From Epilithonimonas tenax DSM 16811 (GTDB taxonomy: Bacteria; Bacteroidota; Bacteroidia; Flavobacteriales; Weeksellaceae), in the NCBI RefSeq assembly GCF_000428485.1, contig NZ_AUAA01000019.1, positions 1 to 64,000 of the forward strand: 64,000 bases of DNA, written 5' to 3'. The position numbers were made by a program, and so were the translations under genes. Each line of letters begins with the position of its first letter. Positions within the stretch are counted from its first letter, which is position 1. The notes below the pieces were generated by a model that made no database searches, was not told the DNA's origin, and saw only the letters and a program-made list of their open reading frames with translations. This document shows positions 8,344 to 16,797 of the stretch, piece after piece.

Positions 8344-9939
8344 TTACTCTGCCGTCGCAAACTCACTGATGAAATGCAATTTCACATTCGGAAACTTCTC
8401 CTGCGTCATCACAATCGTGAAAGATGAATCTGCAAGGAAAACCAATTGGTCATATTTATCTCTCGCCAAAAATCGCTGTTTCAGTCGTGCAAACTCTTGG
8501 AATTCCTCAGACCTTTCGTCCGCTTCCACCCAACAAGCTTTGTGGATTCCGATTGGTTCGTAGTTACATTTTGCGCCATATTCGTGCTCCAAACGGTATT
8601 GGATAACTTCGTATTGCAGCGCTCCAACTGTTCCGATGATTTTCCTGTTGTTCATTGTCAACGTGAAAAGCTGGGCAACACCTTCGTCCATCAACTGGTC
8701 TATTCCTTTGGCTAACTGTTTAGATTTCAATGGATCATCGTTGTTGATGTAACGGAAATGCTCCGGAGAAAAATTTGGGATTCCTTTGAAACTGATTTTC
8801 TCGCCAGCCGTCAAAGTATCACCAATTCTGAAATTCCCCGTGTCGTGAAGTCCAACAATGTCGCCTGGGAAACTCTCGTCCACAACTTCCTTTTTGTCTG
8901 CAAAGAAAGCGTTGGGGGAGGAGAACTTCATTTTTTTGCCTTCTCTTACAAGCAGGTAATTTTCATTTCTTTTGAAAGTTCCGGAAACGATTTTCACAAA
9001 CGCCAGACGGTCTCTGTGTTTCGGGTCCATATTGGCGTGGATTTTGAAAACAAATCCGGTAAAATTTTTCTCCTCAGGTTTTACAATTCTTGTCGAACTT
9101 TCTTTTGGCTGAGGCTTTGGCGCAATCTCGATGAAAGCATCAAGCAACTCACGAACTCCAAAATTATTCAAAGCAGAACCGAAGAAAACCGGTTGCAGAT
9201 CGCCATTCATATAATCATCTCGGTCAAATTCCGGATAAACAGATTCTACCAATTCCAATTCCTCACGAAGCGTCGCAGCAGCTTTCGCACCTACCAACTC
9301 ATCGATTTGAGCGTCATTGATGTCATCAAATTTTATCGCCTCACCAACTTTCTGTTTTTTCTCTTCCAAAAACAATTGGATATTCTTTTCCCAAATATTA
9401 TAAATCCCCTGAAAGTCCGCTCCCATACCAATTGGCAAAGAAAGTGGCGTCACACGAAGACCCAGTTTTTGTTCCACTTCATCCAGCAAATCGAAGGCAT
9501 CTTTACCTTCACGATCCAGTTTATTGATGAAAACCAACATTGGAATATTTCGCATTCTACAAACCTGAACCAGCTTTTCCGTCTGCTCCTCAACCCCTTT
9601 TGCAACGTCTATCACGACGATTACGGAGTCTACAGCCGTCAAAGTTCTGTAAGTATCTTCGGCAAAATCCTTGTGACCTGGCGTGTCCAGGATATTGATC
9701 TTATGACCTTTGTATTCAAAAGCCAACACCGAGGTCGCTACGGAAATCCCTCTCTGGCGCTCGATTTCCATAAAATCGGAGGTTGCTCCTTTTTTGATCT
9801 TGTTGGATTTCACCGCGCCCGCTTCCTGGATCGCTCCTCCAAAAAGAAGAAGTTTCTCTGTAAGCGTCGTTTTTCCCGCATCGGGGTGAGAGATGATCCC
9901 GAAAGTTTTTCTCCTGCTGATTTCTTGTTCTAAAGACAT
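8344..9939 (-). CDS. prfC: Peptide chain release factor 3
   Basis: Translational GTPase that recycles RF1/RF2 from terminated ribosomes. The 531-residue length is normal. G motifs are clear: SHPDAGKTTL (G1, near residue 17), the RGISVATS effector region (G2), DTPGHKDF (G3) and INKLD (G4), followed by domain II and an RF3-specific C-terminal domain. The long RF3 N-terminus starting SLEQEISRRKTFGI separates it from EF-G. It is a single gene with its own terminator and no functional link to its neighbours. Confidence 0.96.
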   Translation of the reverse strand: MSLEQEISRRKTFGIISHPDAGKTTLTEKLLLFGGAIQEAGAVKSNKIKKGATSDFMEIERQRGISVATSVLAFEYKGHKINILDTPGHKDFAEDTYRTLTAVDSVIVVIDVAKGVEEQTEKLVQVCRMRNIPMLVFINKLDREGKDAFDLLDEVEQKLGLRVTPLSLPIGMGADFQGIYNIWEKNIQLFLEEKKQKVGEAIKFDDINDAQIDELVGAKAAATLREELELVESVYPEFDRDDYMNGDLQPVFFGSALNNFGVRELLDAFIEIAPKPQPKESSTRIVKPEEKNFTGFVFKIHANMDPKHRDRLAFVKIVSGTFKRNENYLLVREGKKMKFSSPNAFFADKKEVVDESFPGDIVGLHDTGNFRIGDTLTAGEKISFKGIPNFSPEHFRYINNDDPLKSKQLAKGIDQLMDEGVAQLFTLTMNNRKIIGTVGALQYEVIQYRLEHEYGAKCNYEPIGIHKACWVEADERSEEFQEFARLKQRFLARDKYDQLVFLADSSFTIVMTQEKFPNVKLHFISEFATAE

Positions 9940-10017
9940 AATAAAATTTGAGATTGCAAAAATCGTGTTTTTTATCGAATTCTGAAAATCGAGTTTCTGA
10001 AAGTATTGGGATTTTAT

Positions 10018-10147
10018 TTTGGGCAGCTTTATCCGCCTTCCACTCCCGCTTTTTTTGTTATTGCGAGCGGCGTTTAGTATTCAAAAAATGGTTGGCAATC
10101 GCAATGACAAAAAAGAGCTCCGTTCAAGTCGGGCTGCGGGTTTGTAT
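10018..10147. repeat. Interspersed palindromic repeat, family A, copy 1
   Basis: This intergenic element shares most of its sequence with 23696-23830. Landmarks are a TTTGGGC start, TTTATCCG, TTCCCGC or CTCCCGC, GCTTTTTTTG, ATTGCGAG, then CGCAAT, ACAAAAAAGAGCTCC, TCAAG and CGGG. Within it, 10048-10066 and 10099-10118 are inverted copies, so the element can fold into a long hairpin. A shorter relative lies at 14398-14490. It fills most of the prfC-MFS intergenic space. Confidence 0.75.
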
Positions 10148-10188
10148 TCCAAAATAACGTCATCTTTTGATTAGGACCGATGTAAAAA

Positions 10189-11376
10189 TTATTCCGCCTG
10201 ACTGGATTTAAGATAATAAGCCAATCCCAATCCAATCAAAACGATCGCAATGCTAAAAGGAAAAATGTAAGCCAATCCGAAATAATCGGCAACGCCACCA
10301 ATCAACGGACCGGTAATTCCCAAAGAAATATCGATAAATAATCCGTAACCAGCCAACGCCGAACCTTTATTAGAAGAAGAAACGGTTTTCATCGCCATCA
10401 CGCCCAAAGCAGGAAATATCAATGAAAACCCTACGCCTGTAATGCCTGCGCCAACCAAAGCAAAGTAGGGATGTGTTGCCAGGCAGATGACAGTCAGTCC
10501 CAATGTTTCAACCGTTAAACTGGCAATCGCAACATTGATTCCGCCAAATCTATTAATAGCATTACTGAAAACCAATCTGGAAACAACAAACAAAATCCCG
10601 AAAACAGATAAGCAAAGGGCGCCGTTTTGCCAATGGTGATAATCATAGTAAAGTGTGATAAACGTAGAGATGGTTGCAAAGCCCAATCCACCAAGAGCGA
10701 GACATAAACCAAAAGGTGCCACTTTTCCCAACACATTCCAAAACGATTTTTGCTCATCACTGAGGGACTTTTTTGTGGTTCGGTTTTCTTTGGTTTTAGC
10801 AATGAAGAACCCGACTAAGCCTAAGATCACAATCAGAGATCCCAAGCCATAAAAGCTAAAATGTTTGATGATAACAACACCCAATGATGCTCCCAAAGCC
10901 AATGCACCGTAACAGGCAACACCATTGTAGGAAATGATTTTTGCGGTGTGTTTTTCGCCAAACGTCATGATGGCCCAATTGATAGGACTTGCACCAATCA
11001 TCCCTTCTGCACAGCCTGTTAGTAATCTGGTGAAAACAAGAAAAATTAAACTTGTGATAGGAGAAAATTTAAAATAAAAAGCGGCGATCAGAATAAAACC
11101 AGTGGCCGAAAAACTCAACATACTGGCCAGAACTGCAGGTTTGGGACCTTTGCCGTCAATTATTTTTCCGGAGTAAGCCCGCATCACAAAAGTCATAATG
11201 TACTGCAGACTGATCACAATTCCTGCCACCAACATACTGAATCCTAGACCTTGATGGATGAAAATAGGCAAGACAGAAAGTGACAGACCGATGATAAAAT
11301 AACCTATAAATGTGAAGAACACATAGGAGATCACGGAAAGTGTAATGTCTCCTGATCTTTCTAATGAAGCATCCAT
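10189..11376 (-). CDS. Major facilitator superfamily transporter
   Basis: A 395-residue protein with 12 predicted hydrophobic segments. The MFS loop 2-3 signature is seen as YSGKIIDGKGPKPAVL near residue 70, and the long central loop after TM6 is basic (KTKENRTTKKS). The overall pattern resembles the YhhS/YfcJ-like efflux group, but the substrate cannot be read from sequence. The start is MDASLERSGD at 11376. It has no operon partner: 80 bp separate it from the TlpA-like gene upstream, which could still be co-transcribed. Confidence 0.85.
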   Translation of the reverse strand: MDASLERSGDITLSVISYVFFTFIGYFIIGLSLSVLPIFIHQGLGFSMLVAGIVISLQYIMTFVMRAYSGKIIDGKGPKPAVLASMLSFSATGFILIAAFYFKFSPITSLIFLVFTRLLTGCAEGMIGASPINWAIMTFGEKHTAKIISYNGVACYGALALGASLGVVIIKHFSFYGLGSLIVILGLVGFFIAKTKENRTTKKSLSDEQKSFWNVLGKVAPFGLCLALGGLGFATISTFITLYYDYHHWQNGALCLSVFGILFVVSRLVFSNAINRFGGINVAIASLTVETLGLTVICLATHPYFALVGAGITGVGFSLIFPALGVMAMKTVSSSNKGSALAGYGLFIDISLGITGPLIGGVADYFGLAYIFPFSIAIVLIGLGLAYYLKSSQAE

Positions 11377-11457
11377 AACTGAGAAATAATTTGCAAAGAT
11401 ACCTCGGAAATAAATTATGACGAATTCCTGAATATTAATAAATGGATAATTTTGTTC

Positions 11458-12552
11458 TTACTGCATCAAGTAATCTCTTATGAATTCCTGTATCACCTGC
11501 AGCTCGCCGTAAGTTCTTTTGACAATATTTCCATTGGAATCTATCAAAATCTGCAATGGATAACCTGAGGCGTTCAGTTTTTTCGGAAATTCTTTATTTT
11601 TATCAAAATAATTATCCCAAGTGATTTTGTTATTCTTCAGGATATCGTGAGCTTTTTTAATCCTTTCGGGTGTCTGCTCATCTGTAACAGAGATAAAATT
11701 AATCCCTTTCTCTTTATATTGACCGTAAAGTTCAACAAGCTTCGGCATATCTTCTATGCACGGTTTGCAGGTAGTGGACCAGTAATCGATCAGCGTTAAT
11801 TTGTAATTTTTAAAATCGTCCCTTGATAAAAGATGATTGTTGTCAAGAGTGACTTCCGGAAAAATGTTGTCAGCTTCTAACTTCAGAAGCTTACTGAATT
11901 CTACAAAGGTGAAGGTCTTTTTTACTTTAGGATGGAATAATTTTAAATTATCAAAATACACCGGATGGTAACCGTATCTGGAAAAATCATCTACCATTTC
12001 CCATAGAGCAACGTACGATCCTGGATTTTTCCTGATATAATTCTGAAGTTCCAGTTCCTTAGCCTCTATCTTTTGAGGTTCGTTGCTTTCATATGGTTTC
12101 AGACCGGTATTGTATTTTTCAAGGATGACCTTTAGTTTGTCATACTCCATATTGGCTGGTGTGGACGATAAAATCTGGAAATTCAGTTTGTCGTCCTTCA
12201 GAAGTAATTTCAAATTTCTATCCTCAATAAAAAATGTTTTAGAAGCCATTCCGGTATTTTCCGCACGGTTATAAGAAGAAATATGAGCAGGTTGAGGATA
12301 AGAAGAGTGAGTGATGATTGTCACTTTTTCTTTCAGAGGAAATTGCATATCACCTTGTTTATCCAGTTTTTTTGCACCTGTAGTGGATATGTTATATTTG
12401 TGTAAAAGGTGCGTGTTTCTCGCGCCGGACGGATAACCTAAGAAAAGAGAATCCATCTTCAAATCAGGTGCTAAAATCTCAATACTAGATACTTTTTGGC
12501 AAAACGAGGACTGAATCGCCAATATCAAAAACAGAAAAATGATCTTGTTCAT
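11458..12552 (-). CDS. Periplasmic thiol-disulfide oxidoreductase (TlpA/ResA-like)
   Basis: A 364-residue exported protein with a signal peptide ending SSFCQ. The C-terminal 130 residues form a thioredoxin fold with the active site WSTTCKPCIEDMP (CXXC), a GINFISVTDE strand and the cis-Pro segment SGYPLQILID. The N-terminal 200 residues are a poorly conserved domain common to Bacteroidota TlpA-like proteins. It probably reduces or isomerises disulfides in the periplasm. ATG at 12552 is chosen; a GTG directly upstream is in frame. Confidence 0.85.
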   Translation of the reverse strand: MNKIIFLFLILAIQSSFCQKVSSIEILAPDLKMDSLFLGYPSGARNTHLLHKYNISTTGAKKLDKQGDMQFPLKEKVTIITHSSYPQPAHISSYNRAENTGMASKTFFIEDRNLKLLLKDDKLNFQILSSTPANMEYDKLKVILEKYNTGLKPYESNEPQKIEAKELELQNYIRKNPGSYVALWEMVDDFSRYGYHPVYFDNLKLFHPKVKKTFTFVEFSKLLKLEADNIFPEVTLDNNHLLSRDDFKNYKLTLIDYWSTTCKPCIEDMPKLVELYGQYKEKGINFISVTDEQTPERIKKAHDILKNNKITWDNYFDKNKEFPKKLNASGYPLQILIDSNGNIVKRTYGELQVIQEFIRDYLMQ

Positions 12553-12676
12553 CACTTGTAATTTGTAGATTTTAAAAATACATTTTTTTTCATCAATGGA
12601 GAAATTTCCTGTAAAATCAGTAACTTTCGGCCTCTATTTGAACAATGAGTATTTTAAAAACTAATCTCTTTCATCA

Positions 12677-13477
12677 ATGACGAAACTTCAGAAGTTAAAA
12701 AACGCCATTCAGCACATCATAAAACAACCCAGTCTTCTCAATCTTATCTTAGATCTGAATGATATTAAGAAAGAAGAATTCAGAAAACAATATCCAAACT
12801 TCTTGTCCCTTCCGGAAGTATCTTTAAATGAGATTTCTGGTGGGCCATTTGAAACTGATGTTGATCTGTGTATTCTGGACGGCGGCTCTCTGCCAACGGA
12901 TCTGGCATTGTTGAAAACATTAGCTAAAGGAAAAAAATCTTACTTTGAAATCGGAACATGGCGCGGCGAAAGTGTCTGGAACGTGGCGACAGAAATAGAT
13001 GACTGCACAACGCTCAACCTTTCAAAACAAGAAATGCAAGCGCTGGGCTGGAACAAAAGATATGCCGATCTACACGGGGTTTTGTCTAAAAAGAATCCCA
13101 AAATTCTCCACTTGGAAGGCCATACAAAAACCTACGATTTTGCAGGACTTGGTAAAAATTATGATTTGATTTTCATAGATGGTGACCATTCCTACGAGAT
13201 GGTAAAACACGACACAGCAAAGGTTTTTCAGCATTTGGTCCACGATGAAACGGTGGTAGTATGGCACGATTATGCCTATAATCCGGAGAAGATCCGCTAC
13301 GAGGTTTTCAGAGCTATTCTGGATGCTTTACCAAAAGAAATGCATCAGAATCTGTACCATCCGCAGAACACGATGTGTGCCGTTTTCAGCAGAAAAAAAT
13401 ATAACACGAGCGCTTTTGAAAGTCCAAAAACGCCAGAAGTTCTATTTGAAGTGAAGTTAAAATCAAATCAATTTTAG
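12677..13477 (+). CDS. Class I SAM-dependent methyltransferase
   Basis: A 266-residue cytosolic protein. The SAM-binding glycine loop is YFEIGTWRGESVWNVA near residue 95, and a later acidic strand LIFIDGDHSYEMVKHD near 170 is typical of the Methyltransf_24 group. VVWHDYAYNPE follows. The next gene, a glycosyltransferase, starts one base after its stop, and a glycosyltransferase-like gene follows, so I infer a role in modifying a surface glycan or a lipid-linked sugar. The substrate is unknown. Confidence 0.82.
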   Translation: MTKLQKLKNAIQHIIKQPSLLNLILDLNDIKKEEFRKQYPNFLSLPEVSLNEISGGPFETDVDLCILDGGSLPTDLALLKTLAKGKKSYFEIGTWRGESVWNVATEIDDCTTLNLSKQEMQALGWNKRYADLHGVLSKKNPKILHLEGHTKTYDFAGLGKNYDLIFIDGDHSYEMVKHDTAKVFQHLVHDETVVVWHDYAYNPEKIRYEVFRAILDALPKEMHQNLYHPQNTMCAVFSRKKYNTSAFESPKTPEVLFEVKLKSNQF

Positions 13478-13478
13478 T

Positions 13479-14387
13479 TTGAAATTCCTGATCATTATTC
13501 CCGCCCATAACGAGGAAAGCAGTATTTCTTCCTGTCTCGGATCTTTGCAAAAACAGAGTTTCAGAGAATTTGTCTGTGTGGTGGTAAACGATGGATCTAC
13601 AGACGCAACCAAAGAGATCGTTCAAGATTTTGGACTTAGAAATTCCAACTTTCAACTTACAAATCTTCAAACTTCTGAGCATCAGCCTGGCGCAAAGGTC
13701 GTCAGGACATTTGAGAAAGGTTTGCAATCTGTTGATATCAAAGATTTTGATGTGGTTTGTAAATTTGATGCGGACATCATTTTTCCTATCAATTACCTGG
13801 AAAAAGTCAACAAGATTTTTGAGTGCAATCCCAAAGCAGGCTTGGTCTCCGGCTTAGTGTATGTCAGGAATTACAAACAGAATCCAGAGATCAAAAATCT
13901 AAAATTACCGAGCGAAAATCTGTTTGACTTTACCAATAAAAACCACGACTGGATTTTTGAAAACCTCTCATCCAAAGATCATGTTCGCGGTCCTGTAAAA
14001 GCCTACCGCAAAGCGTGTTTTCAGGATATGCAAGGCTTACGCCCCCTTCTGGGCTGGGATAATCTGGACGTTTTGCTGGCCAAAAAAAACGGTTGGGAAG
14101 TGTTTACCATCAAAGATCTTTGGGTAAAACATCTCCGCCCGACCGCGTACAAATATAGAGATCAAAAGGCCGAAAAATTGGGACAATATTTTTACAACAT
14201 TGGTCTCAGTCTGCCTTTGGCAATGATCTCATCTGCAAAATCTTCTTTCAAAAACCGCTCTGCAAAGGAGTTTTGGATCACGCTCAACTCTTTTCTCAAA
14301 CAAAAAGACAAAAGAGATCTGAGCAAGGAAGAAATCAAATTCATCAGAAACCTGCGCTGGAAACAGTTTTTTAAGAACTTCGGATAA
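13479..14387 (+). CDS. Glycosyltransferase family 2
   Basis: GT-A fold transferase of 302 residues. It starts at TTG because family homology begins immediately (MKFLIIIPAHNEESSIS). The nucleotide-sugar region VVNDGSTDATKEI and the metal-binding motif FDADI near residue 108 are present. The acceptor-side region LLGWDNLDV fits family 2. The stop of the methyltransferase gene is one base upstream, so the two are co-transcribed. No membrane segment is seen. Donor and acceptor are not predictable. Confidence 0.88.
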   Translation: MKFLIIIPAHNEESSISSCLGSLQKQSFREFVCVVVNDGSTDATKEIVQDFGLRNSNFQLTNLQTSEHQPGAKVVRTFEKGLQSVDIKDFDVVCKFDADIIFPINYLEKVNKIFECNPKAGLVSGLVYVRNYKQNPEIKNLKLPSENLFDFTNKNHDWIFENLSSKDHVRGPVKAYRKACFQDMQGLRPLLGWDNLDVLLAKKNGWEVFTIKDLWVKHLRPTAYKYRDQKAEKLGQYFYNIGLSLPLAMISSAKSSFKNRSAKEFWITLNSFLKQKDKRDLSKEEIKFIRNLRWKQFFKNFG

Positions 14388-14397
14388 TGATATATTC

Positions 14398-14490
14398 AGG
14401 AGCTTTTTCCCGCTTTCCACTGCAATCTTTTGCTTTTTCACAGGTGAAAAAAAAGCAAAAGGATTTCCGCTATAATCGGGGCTATTTTCG
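14398..14490. repeat. Degenerate copy of repeat family A
   Basis: A short relative of the elements at 10018 and 23696. It keeps the outer parts (GCTTTTTCCCGCTTTCCACT at the left, GGATTTCCGCTATAATCGGG at the right) but the centre is replaced by a different hairpin (CTTTTGCTTTTTCAC / GTGAAAAAAAAGCAAAAG). It lies inside the glycan gene cluster. Confidence 0.55.
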
Positions 14491-14521
14491 ATCTGGTGAT
14501 TAAAATGAGTACCTTTAAAAA

Positions 14522-15565
14522 ATGAAGAAGATCGCTTACATAGAACTCGACACACATGCAGAACTGGCCAATAATTTCTTTGAGCTTACAAAAGATCTGA
14601 CCGGTATTTCTGTGGATTTCTACTTCTCAGAAAAGATCTACAAATTCTTAAAAATCAGTGACGATCGTGTTTTTCTGACAGACTACTCAGAACTTTTGGA
14701 AGTTCTCGCTAAGAAAAAATATGACCTCGTGATTATCGGTACGGTTCACCGTCACTTCATTTTCTACAAAGCGATTGCCGAGAATTTTAAAACAGCAATA
14801 CTGGTTCATAATCTGAACTTTACAAGAACTTCAAGATTGGATCTTTTCAAAAGTATCTTCAAAAAAGACCAACAGTACAGACTCAAATTATTCCTGAAAG
14901 AAGGACTTCTGGAAGCACCACAAGTTTACAGGAAAGCAAAATATCTTCTGGGAATTGATGAGCTGATGTCAAAGAAAAATAAGCTGCAATTTTTACCGAT
15001 TTATTTTAATCAATTTAGTTCTGACAATTCGGAAAAAGATTTAATTAGAGTGGTCATTCCTGGCGAAGTTTCGCAAAGCAGAAGAGATTATAATTCTTTC
15101 TTTGAAAAGCTGAAAGATTTTAAAGATCTGAATCAGAACTATGAGATTGTTTTTCTGGGAAAAGCTTCCGGGAAAGAGCTGGAGAATTTACAGTCTATGA
15201 CGGCGTTTTTGCCTCCATTTATTCATATTCAGTTTTTTAAAGAAAAAATACAACAAGAAGTATTTGACCAATGGATGTTGAAGGCGGATGTTTTATATTG
15301 TCCAATTCAAACCAAAACCGAATTCTTTTCAACGCAAGAGATCTACGGAAACACAAAGATAAGCGGCAACATTGGCGATGCTATAAAGTACTGCAAACCT
15401 GCTGTTTTCCCATCAACTTATACGTCTGATTTAGAATTCATTATCGAAGAAAGAAAGGATCTGCAAACGCAATTTGAAGATGTCAAAGATGATGAGTTTG
15501 ATTTTAGTCATTATTCGAAAAGGAGAGTGTCTGCACGGTTAAAATCACTTCTGGAAAGTCTTTAA
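14522..15565 (+). CDS. Glycosyltransferase-like protein (GT-B type, tentative)
   Basis: A 347-residue protein without a signal peptide. It opens with a Rossmann-like strand (KKIAYIELDTHAELANNFFEL), then has DLVIIGTVHRHFIF and TAILVHNLNFTR, which recalls the N-terminal domain of GT-B enzymes. The C-terminal half has VVIPGEVSQSRRDYNSFF and NIGDAIKYCKPAVFPSTY, similar to the donor-binding end of GT4-like proteins. The assignment is by fold impression and by its place after a GT2 gene. The 3' end overlaps the convergent FUSC gene by 4 bp. Confidence 0.6.
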   Translation: MKKIAYIELDTHAELANNFFELTKDLTGISVDFYFSEKIYKFLKISDDRVFLTDYSELLEVLAKKKYDLVIIGTVHRHFIFYKAIAENFKTAILVHNLNFTRTSRLDLFKSIFKKDQQYRLKLFLKEGLLEAPQVYRKAKYLLGIDELMSKKNKLQFLPIYFNQFSSDNSEKDLIRVVIPGEVSQSRRDYNSFFEKLKDFKDLNQNYEIVFLGKASGKELENLQSMTAFLPPFIHIQFFKEKIQQEVFDQWMLKADVLYCPIQTKTEFFSTQEIYGNTKISGNIGDAIKYCKPAVFPSTYTSDLEFIIEERKDLQTQFEDVKDDEFDFSHYSKRRVSARLKSLLESL

Positions 15566-16650
15566 ATTTTTGCGCTAAGAAAACGCTTTTTTAAGACCAT
15601 TTTTGATCGTCTCAAATGTTTGACAGAATTGAATCTGATTCTTTCATTATACAAAAACCAACCGCCAACACAGCCAATAGCACTTCCAATTAGAATTTCT
15701 AAAAACCTCATTTGCAACAGGTAATCCGGCTCTAGTGAAGTAGAACTTCCGGTTTCGGCCAAAAGAATTCCCATCGGCGTCAGAAACACGACAGCCAAAG
15801 CATAATGTCTGGTGATCAACATTTCTACGATGATCTGTAAACTGATGATACACACGCAGATCCAAAATGGAGATCTCACAAAAGAGAATATCAGCCAAGC
15901 AATGCCCAGTCCTACCAGTGTCCCAATAATCCTGTGCAGACCGCGTTTCCAGATGTGATATTGATTCACGCCCTGCAAAACTGCCAAACTGGAAATAGGA
16001 ATCCAATAAGGATAATCAAGATGAAAAAACTTACCCACAAAAACCGAAACCAACATACAAATTCCGACGATAAAAGATTCTACCAGGTTGACATAAGGAT
16101 TGATATCAATTCTTGCAATGCCGTTCTTAGCATCTTTTTTTGAAAATAACACACTGTAAATAAGACAGATAAGACAAGCACTCAAAGTTCCAATCGTGAA
16201 AACACCTACTCGTTTCGGAATCAATTCGGGCGCGTGCGGCAGTCCGATTGCTATAGAAGCCATCATTATAAAGAAAAAACTTCCTGGTGGTTTCAGATTA
16301 AAATATCTTGCAACATAATACGCTACCGTCGATAAAATCCCGAAAACCAAAGAAGCCATCCAAAGATTAAAACTAAAGGCCAATCCCAGACTGTACGAGA
16401 TGATCATCCCAAAAGAACAGACGAACATCTTCATCATCGTCTCTATAAGGCCACTGTTACTGGGAATGTAGATGATAACCAATCCTGCAAGACTGGCCGT
16501 GAGAGCGGACTTTACGTCGCCCAAAAAGTAACCAAACATCAACGGAATCCCAACTGCAAGTCCTGCCAAAAAAGGGATGTGCCAGCTTCTAGGCGAAGGT
16601 TTTAGTTTGAAGAAGGAGAGGAGTTCACTTTTAATATAGTCGGATTTCAA
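15562..16650 (-). CDS. FUSC-family membrane protein (aromatic acid exporter-like)
   Basis: A 362-residue membrane protein with two blocks of five or six hydrophobic helices. It resembles the FUSC/YccS-AaeB architecture: the second block contains YWIPISSLAVLQG and HRIIGTLVGLGIAW, the usual conserved GT(x)xG helix pair of FUSC proteins. Members are thought to export aromatic or toxic compounds, but this one lacks the long soluble C-terminal region of AaeB. The start is TTG (TTG AAA TCC); no ATG is available in frame. It converges with the preceding gene by a 4-bp overlap. Confidence 0.78.
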   Translation of the reverse strand: MKSDYIKSELLSFFKLKPSPRSWHIPFLAGLAVGIPLMFGYFLGDVKSALTASLAGLVIIYIPSNSGLIETMMKMFVCSFGMIISYSLGLAFSFNLWMASLVFGILSTVAYYVARYFNLKPPGSFFFIMMASIAIGLPHAPELIPKRVGVFTIGTLSACLICLIYSVLFSKKDAKNGIARIDINPYVNLVESFIVGICMLVSVFVGKFFHLDYPYWIPISSLAVLQGVNQYHIWKRGLHRIIGTLVGLGIAWLIFSFVRSPFWICVCIISLQIIVEMLITRHYALAVVFLTPMGILLAETGSSTSLEPDYLLQMRFLEILIGSAIGCVGGWFLYNERIRFNSVKHLRRSKMVLKKRFLSAKI

Positions 16651-16765
16651 ATTTTGATTTTATAAGATTTTTGGCAGATAAGGATTTCATTTTTTACAAG
16701 TGCAAAATTAGCTATAACCTACCAAAATCAAATGACAATGGACTGGAAAATTGCATAAAAAACGC

Positions 16766-16773
16766 TATTTTTG
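16766..16773 (+). promoter_or_regulatory. Putative -7 box of pcrA/uvrD
   Basis: TATTTTTG matches the Bacteroidota -7 consensus TAnnTTTG, 24 bp before the helicase ATG. No matching -33 TTG at 17-23 bp spacing is seen. Confidence 0.4.
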
Positions 16774-16797
16774 TTATCTTAAAATTTTGAGAATAGA

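Noticed and set aside
8758-9933. 391-residue open frame on the plus strand
   Set aside because: It is antisense to prfC, whose complete GTPase motifs and terminator prove the real coding strand. The antisense frame has no family motif.
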